In this document: positions 59,378-64,000 of the stretch, piece by piece
Position numbering within the stretch: the first letter of the stretch is position 1
How the letters are laid out: every line of letters starts with the position of its first letter
From: Ruminococcus sp.
Lineage (GTDB): Bacteria > Bacillota > Clostridia > Oscillospirales > Ruminococcaceae
Direction: 5' to 3'
Assembly: GCA_020861185.1 (NCBI GenBank)
Contig: JAJBSV010000009.1
Location: forward strand, 79,077 to 143,076
Length of the DNA stretch: 64,000 bases
Program-made: the position numbers and the translations under genes
Notes under the pieces: model-generated
Database searches by the model: none
Seen by the model: the letters and a program-made list of their open reading frames with translations, nothing else
What the model was told of the DNA's origin: nothing

Positions 59378-60712
59378 TCATGTTGCCAAAATAACCTCGC
59401 CAATCGGGTCGTAGTCCATCGTGTCGGTAATCTTAACATACTGGTAGTCGCCGACCTTGAGCTGAATCGAAGAAGTAAAGAATATCTTGCCATCGATTTC
59501 GGGGACTTCGTTGGCACTCCGACCGAACCAACATTCGGCATATCTGTCATAGCCTTCGACGACCACCTCATAGACTTTGCCGAGCATTTCAGCGGTCATC
59601 TGGTCGCTCACGAGCATCTGCTCCTGGGTGATGATTTCGGCACGGCGGTTCTTTTCGTCCTCGTCAAGCTGACCGTCAAGCTTGGCGGCGGCTGTCCCCT
59701 CTTCCTGAGAATAGGCGAAGCAACCGAGACGGTCGAAACGCATTTCCTTGACGAACTCGCAGAGCTTGTCGAACTCTTCCTCGGTCTCGCCCGGGAAGCC
59801 GGTCAGAATTGTCGTCCTGATGATTACACCCGGGATTCTTTCGCGAAGCTTCTTGACAAGCTCTCTTATCTCTGCTTCGCTTGAACGGCGGTTCATCCGC
59901 TTCAGGACCCTGTCACAGCAGTGCTGAATCGGGATGTCGAAATACTTGACGCATTTCGGCTCCGAGGCGACGACGTCGATAAGCTCGTCAGTGATGCGCT
60001 CGGGGTAGCAATAAAGGGTTCGAATCCACTTTAAGCCGTCGATTTTGCAAAGCTCACGGAGGAGTTCTGCAAGCTTCTGCGTTCCATATAAACCCTCGCC
60101 GTATCTCGATGTGTCCTGTGCGATTAAAATAATCTCTCGATAACCGACCTTGGCAAGCCATTTTGCCTCGTCGATGATGCTCTCCATCGGGCGGGAGCGG
60201 TATTTGCCGCGAATCTGTGGAATTGCGCAGAATGTGCAATGATTACTGCAACCCTCGGCTATCTTTATGTAGGCATAAGTCTCGGTGGAGACGATTCTTC
60301 TTCCTCCCAAAAGGAGCGAATACTTGTCGCCGTACATCTCAATATCGTTGTTACCCTCGAGAACCTTTCTTATAGTCTCTCCCAAGAGCTCGTTTGCGCC
60401 GATGCCTAAAACCGCATCTACTTCCGGCATTTCTTTTAATATTTCTTCGCGATATCTCTCGGCAAGACAGCCGGTAACGATTATCGCCTTGATTCGCTTT
60501 TCGTTTTTGAGGGCGACAAATTCGAGTATCGTCTCGATTGCTTCCTGCTTTGCCGACTCGATGAAGCCGCAGGTGTTTATTACTGCGACGTCCGCAAGCG
60601 CGGCATCGGGCTCAAGCTCGAACCCCTCTTCTCTTAAATTATACGCCATATGCTCGGCGTCGAGCATATTCTTGGCACAGCCCAAGGACACAATTCCGAC
60701 AGTGACTGCCAT
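59378..60712 (-). CDS. rimO: Ribosomal protein S12 methylthiotransferase
   Basis: A 444-residue radical SAM enzyme that methylthiolates Asp of S12. It has an N-terminal MTTase domain (SLGCAKNMLDAE and the NTCGFI Cys), the radical SAM cluster CSNHCTFCAIP near residue 150, and a C-terminal TRAM domain. Starts directly after the recX stop. Confidence 0.95.
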   Translation of the reverse strand: MAVTVGIVSLGCAKNMLDAEHMAYNLREEGFELEPDAALADVAVINTCGFIESAKQEAIETILEFVALKNEKRIKAIIVTGCLAERYREEILKEMPEVDAVLGIGANELLGETIRKVLEGNNDIEMYGDKYSLLLGGRRIVSTETYAYIKIAEGCSNHCTFCAIPQIRGKYRSRPMESIIDEAKWLAKVGYREIILIAQDTSRYGEGLYGTQKLAELLRELCKIDGLKWIRTLYCYPERITDELIDVVASEPKCVKYFDIPIQHCCDRVLKRMNRRSSEAEIRELVKKLRERIPGVIIRTTILTGFPGETEEEFDKLCEFVKEMRFDRLGCFAYSQEEGTAAAKLDGQLDEDEKNRRAEIITQEQMLVSDQMTAEMLGKVYEVVVEGYDRYAECWFGRSANEVPEIDGKIFFTSSIQLKVGDYQYVKITDTMDYDPIGEVILAT

Positions 60713-61348
60713 TTACTCCTCTCCCTCTTCCGTTTCGTCTTCATATTCAGATAAGTCCGACAAGGCTTTGTTCACTTCCGAAAAAGAGTAGCCCTGACGG
60801 ACAAGCGCCGCCTTGACCTTCTGAACGCCCTTTTCATCAGTAAGATACCTTGCGTATTTTTTGTCTATAAGCTCCGCTATTCGCTCCTGCACCGAGTCCT
60901 CATACGGATAAAGCGCTTCCGTAATAAGCTCGTTCGAGATGCCGCGCTTGCGCATTTCCTCGCGTGCACGCCTGAGCCCGAAGCGCTTTGTGACGCAGTA
61001 ATGCTCGGCGAGGTGCTCTGAGTACCTGCGGTCGTTGATACAGCCGATTTCGCTCAGGCGATTGCAGACCTCGAGGCAGATATCCTCGTCGTAATTATTC
61101 TCAAGTTTTTTATAGAGCTCGATAAATGAGTAGTCCCGCTCGTCAAGTAGATACAAGGCACGCTCCTTGGCACGCCTGAAATCGTTCGAGTGGACTATCT
61201 CTTCTATCGCCGCTTCCGGCATGGTCATGTCCTTCTGGAGATGATACTCGTTAAGGACATCGACGTTTATAAAAAGCGGCTCGCCTTCGTCAAGGTCAAC
61301 ACGCATGGTGTTGCCCTTGTATTTTTCTATTGATGTTATTGTGGGCAT
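60713..61348 (-). CDS. recX: Regulatory protein RecX
   Basis: A 211-residue RecX with three-helix repeats (ALYLLDERDYSFIELYKKLENNY, YCVTKRFGLRRAREEMRKRG, LVRQGYSFSEVNKAL). RecX inhibits RecA filaments. It lies 43 nt downstream of recA, separated by half a TGTAGGGGCGG repeat. The N-terminal 60 residues form the usual DUF-like beta extension. Confidence 0.93.
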   Translation of the reverse strand: MPTITSIEKYKGNTMRVDLDEGEPLFINVDVLNEYHLQKDMTMPEAAIEEIVHSNDFRRAKERALYLLDERDYSFIELYKKLENNYDEDICLEVCNRLSEIGCINDRRYSEHLAEHYCVTKRFGLRRAREEMRKRGISNELITEALYPYEDSVQERIAELIDKKYARYLTDEKGVQKVKAALVRQGYSFSEVNKALSDLSEYEDETEEGEE

Positions 61349-61363
61349 TATTTATCCCTCATC

Positions 61364-61393
61364 AAGCGGGCGGATGATATCCGCCCCTACATT
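61364..61393. repeat. Half copy of the TGTAGGGGCGG repeat
   Basis: GCGGGCGGATGATATCCGCCCCTACA in the 43-bp gap between recA and recX matches the right half of the element at 55174-55246 (quoted here by position: key parts CGGGC and ATCCGCCCCTACA). Confidence 0.7.
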
Positions 61394-62576
61394 ATTCTGC
61401 AGGAGTAAATTCTTCAAAATCTTCCTCGTCGGGCTCGACGATTACAGAAGCAGGCTTCGGGGATGGCGTCTCTACAGCCTGAGCTGTGTCGGCGGCTTCA
61501 CGAAGAGCCGCTTCCTTTTTGTTCTTGCCGGAGAGCATCGAGACCTTCGAGCGCTCTGCCTTGATTTTGTCCTCGACTTCCTGCATTACGTCAGGGTTCG
61601 CAAGGAGATATTCCTTGGTTTTCTCCCTGCCCTGCGCTATCTTCTCGCCGTTATAGCTGAACCAAGCGCCGGCTTTGTGGATAATGTCGAGCTCGACGGC
61701 AACGTCGACGACCTCGCCGATTCGGGAAATTCCCTTGCCGAAAATCATGTCAAACTCGGCTTCCTTGAACGGAGGTGCAACTTTATTCTTTACGACTTTG
61801 CAACGTGTGCGGTTGCCGATAACTTCGGAGCCGTTCTTGATGGCTTCGCCCTTGCGGACATCGATTCTGACGGAAGCGTAGAACTTGAGGGCACGACCGC
61901 CGGGAGTGGTCTCGGGGTTGCCGTATATAACGCCAATCTTTTCACGAATCTGGTTGATGAATATCGCAACGCAGTTTGACTTCGAGATAACGGATGTGAG
62001 CTTTCTCATAGCTTGAGACATAAGGCGGGCAAGCTGTCCGACGTGGGTGTCGCCCATTTCGCCGTCTATTTCTGCCTTGGTGACCATAGCCGCTACCGAG
62101 TCAAGGACGATTACGTCAATAGCTCCCGAGCGGACGAGAGCCTCGGCAATTTCAAGAGCCTGTTCGCCCGAATCCGGCTGGGACACGAGCATCGAATCTA
62201 TATCCACTCCGAGAGCGGAAGCATAGGTCGGATCTAACGCATGCTCGACATCTATAAATGCAACCTCGCCGCCGAGTTTCTGAGCCTCGGCAACTATCGA
62301 GAGCGCAACGGTCGTCTTGCCGGAGCTTTCCGGACCGAAAATCTCGACAATTCTTCCTCTCGGGACACCGCCGATTCCGAGGGCTAAATCGAGGGTCATT
62401 GAACCCGTCGGTATAGCCTCAACGTTGAGAGTGGAGTTCTGCCCGAGGCGCATTACTGCACCCGCACCGTAGGTTTTCTCAATCTGCGCTATTGCGGTTT
62501 CAAGAGCCTTCTTTTTCTCCTCCTGATTCTGCGGATCTGCAACGGTCTTCTTCTCAGCAGTCTTCTTCATTGCCAT
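61392..62576 (-). CDS. recA: Recombinase RecA
   Basis: A 394-residue RecA, longer than E. coli RecA (353) mainly by a C-terminal Ala/Glu-rich tail ([17 protein letters not shown]). Walker A GPESSGKT is at 81-88; the DNA-binding loops ([10 protein letters not shown] and [20 protein letters not shown]) are intact and no intein is present. I see no clear LexA box upstream. Homologous recombination and SOS coprotease. Confidence 0.97.
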   Translation of the reverse strand: MAMKKTAEKKTVADPQNQEEKKKALETAIAQIEKTYGAGAVMRLGQNSTLNVEAIPTGSMTLDLALGIGGVPRGRIVEIFGPESSGKTTVALSIVAEAQKLGGEVAFIDVEHALDPTYASALGVDIDSMLVSQPDSGEQALEIAEALVRSGAIDVIVLDSVAAMVTKAEIDGEMGDTHVGQLARLMSQAMRKLTSVISKSNCVAIFINQIREKIGVIYGNPETTPGGRALKFYASVRIDVRKGEAIKNGSEVIGNRTRCKVVKNKVAPPFKEAEFDMIFGKGISRIGEVVDVAVELDIIHKAGAWFSYNGEKIAQGREKTKEYLLANPDVMQEVEDKIKAERSKVSMLSGKNKKEAALREAADTAQAVETPSPKPASVIVEPDEEDFEEFTPAE

Positions 62577-62690
62577 ATCGTTTTCCTCGTTTCTAATTTA
62601 TATTTTGAATTTGGCACTTTTGTGCCGTTTTTTATATTATACACTATCGAAGTCGTTTTGTAAAGCTTTTTGTGTACGATAAAACGGACT

Positions 62691-63539
62691 TCACAAAATT
62701 TTTGCGATAACCGTTCTGTCCTTCCCGCAAAAATCTTTGATGATTCTTATATCTTCATACCCCGAATCCTCTAAAATCGCTTTCACAGCTTCGCCTTGCG
62801 TTGCGCCGATTTCAAAGGCAATATAGCCGTCTTCTCTGAGTGATTTCTTCCAAAGCGTTGGGATGGCTCTGTAGAAATCAAGACCGTCGTCGCCGCCGAA
62901 AAGTGCGGTTTCGGGCTCGTGCCTGACTTCGGTCTGGAGTCCCTGCATGTCTTCGCTTGTTAAGTAAGGCGGGTTGCAGGTTATCAGGTTGAGATCTGAG
63001 AACAGCTCGGCTGATTCTTCGCTCAAAGCGTCTAACTTATGCGGGATTACCGGGCTATGGTGCTCGGCTATGTTCTTTTCGAGATACGAGTAAGCGTCAT
63101 CATAGAGCTCGACAGCGTGGACTTCGGCTCCTGGCAAGAGCTCAGATAAAGTTATCGCTATACAGCCTGTTCCCGAGCATAAATCCAGTATCTTCGGGGC
63201 TTTGATGTCTTTGACGAGCCCATATGCCGCCTCGACAAGGGTTTCCGTATCCTGACGCGGGATAAGCACTCCCTCGCCGACGGAAAATTCTCCCCGATAA
63301 AAATCCCACCTGCCGACTATATACTGGAGCGGTTCGCCCGAAAGGCGCCTACGAAGCATCTCGCGGAGTCTCGCCGCTTCTGCTTCGGTTTCCGCTCTTT
63401 CGAGCTGTCCTGTCATGAGTTTAAGCTTAAAATCTTTGCCGAAGACTTCTTCAAACATTACGTCTGATTCAAAAGCCGCATCTTCAACTCCGCCGGATTC
63501 GAGGGCGGATAAAATCTCGTTATAGAGCGAGCTTACCAT
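62691..63539 (-). CDS. prmC: Peptide chain release factor glutamine methyltransferase
   Basis: A 282-residue SAM methyltransferase that modifies the GGQ glutamine of RF1/RF2. The N-terminal helical domain is followed by YIVGRWDFYRGEFSVGEGVLIPRQDTE, the SAM loop ILDLCSGTGCIAI and the catalytic NPPY (ITCNPPYL). Its start overlaps the DUF1385 stop by 7 nt. Confidence 0.95.
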   Translation of the reverse strand: MVSSLYNEILSALESGGVEDAAFESDVMFEEVFGKDFKLKLMTGQLERAETEAEAARLREMLRRRLSGEPLQYIVGRWDFYRGEFSVGEGVLIPRQDTETLVEAAYGLVKDIKAPKILDLCSGTGCIAITLSELLPGAEVHAVELYDDAYSYLEKNIAEHHSPVIPHKLDALSEESAELFSDLNLITCNPPYLTSEDMQGLQTEVRHEPETALFGGDDGLDFYRAIPTLWKKSLREDGYIAFEIGATQGEAVKAILEDSGYEDIRIIKDFCGKDRTVIAKIL

Positions 63540-64000
63540 CTGTCGCGTTCTCTGTCCTCAGGAATGCAGGGCTTGAATGCGGCGATTGCGACTTCAATCT
63601 GGGAGTCGTCCGGCTCCTTGGTCGTGAGTCTCTGAATCCAGAGACCGGGTGCGGAGATAATCTTCGTGAAGATATTGTCATACTTTCCGGCGAGCTTTAT
63701 AAGCTCATAAGCGATTGCCACTATTATCGGAAGAAGGATGATGTGGGCGCCGACTCTCAGGAGAAGCGAATCCCACGGGACTTGGAATATCGAGAATACG
63801 AATATCGAAATGAAGAGTACCAGAAAAGTGAACGAAGTGCCGCATCTCGGGTGGAAGCGCTTCTGCTTCCTGACGTTTTCAACGGTGAGGTCGAGCCCGT
63901 GCTCATAGCAGAAGATGGTCTTGTGCTCGGCACCGTGATACTGGTAGGTGCGCTTCATGTCCGAAAGAAGGCTTGTTGCCCAGAGATAGACGACAAAGAT
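63533..64000 (-). CDS. DUF1385 protein (partial, runs off the window)
   Basis: The 3' 156 codons of a DUF1385 membrane protein (YqhQ-like). YHGAEHKTIFCYEHG with conserved His residues and RFHPRCGTSFTFLV are diagnostic; three membrane helices follow. The open frame continues to the window edge (reading IFVVYLWATSLLSD before the first internal Met), so the start lies beyond 64000. It forms a conserved pair with prmC in Clostridia. Confidence 0.9.
   Translation of the reverse strand: MFVVYLWATSLLSDMKRTYQYHGAEHKTIFCYEHGLDLTVENVRKQKRFHPRCGTSFTFLVLFISIFVFSIFQVPWDSLLLRVGAHIILLPIIVAIAYELIKLAGKYDNIFTKIISAPGLWIQRLTTKEPDDSQIEVAIAAFKPCIPEDRERDRW

Noticed and set aside
62577-62690. LexA (SOS) box upstream of recA
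   Set aside because: No GAAC-N4-GTTC-like site is recognisable in the gap.

Overview
The window looks like the chromosome of an endospore-forming, anaerobic gut Clostridium relative (Bacillota, probably Oscillospiraceae/Ruminococcaceae-like). Evidence is the sporulation gene set (spoIVA with a DUF3794/LysM gene, an alpha/beta SASP, dpaA/dpaB), Gram-positive ribosome binding sites and sigma-A promoters, many lineage-typical families (DUF1292, EFR1, ECF sigma/anti-sigma pair), a GH5 endoglucanase and an Rnf-like gene set. GenBank-style species assignment is not possible from the sequence alone.

Layout. 1-6.6 kb: start of a zinc-ribbon protein, cardiolipin synthase, several GNAT acetyltransferases, HxlR regulator divergent from an EFR1 flavodoxin/ferredoxin, NADP-glutamate dehydrogenase, D-aminoacyl-tRNA deacylase and an ArsC-like protein. 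6.6-15.9 kb: small membrane proteins, a secreted Fn3 protein, the spore-coat genes DUF3794-LysM and spoIVA, then a leftward operon rpe-rnfD-rnfE-rnfA-DUF4015. 15.9-17.8 kb: a mostly non-coding stretch with a roughly 700-nt leftward transcription unit that has a consensus promoter and terminator but no normal ORF, a DUF1292 gene, and a structured RNA that may be 6S RNA. 17.8-24.2 kb: XRE regulator, ECF transporter S component, GNAT, ruvX, ROK glucokinase, pepF, then rplM-rpsI.

24.2-33.2 kb is an 8.96-kb integrated element flanked by a 17-bp direct repeat made from the 3' end of rpsI. It carries a tyrosine integrase, a ribbon-helix-helix protein, a RepA-like ATPase, divergent XRE regulators, a terminase small subunit and its own sigma-70 factor. 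This gene set resembles a phage satellite (phage-inducible chromosomal island). A HEPN/nucleotidyltransferase toxin-antitoxin pair lies just outside its right end.

33.9-49.3 kb: HAD phosphatase, iron alcohol dehydrogenase, dipicolinate synthase dpaAB, an accessory cluster of acetyltransferases and regulators, a tRNA-Pro(GGG), an ECF sigma factor with its presumed anti-sigma partner, a lipoprotein, and a putative glycosidase with an HPr-kinase-like ATPase. 49.6-64 kb: SASP, VanY-type carboxypeptidase, Mrp ATPase, HdeD-like protein, TetR, dapB-dapA-asd, queA, GH5 cellulase, and pgsA-rimO-recX-recA-prmC-DUF1385. dapA makes the dihydrodipicolinate that dpaAB oxidises to spore dipicolinic acid.

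Six genes carry apparent single-base frameshifts (near 2272, 4393, 8875, 18085, 33513 and 49194). At least three lie in homopolymer runs, so either the assembly has indel errors or the strain is accumulating (or phase-varying) such lesions. The most novel items are the Rnf-like trio that has lost most of its redox-cofactor residues, the large non-coding transcript, the rpsI-integrated satellite-like element, and a shared promoter-like motif that may define the regulon of the local ECF sigma factor.
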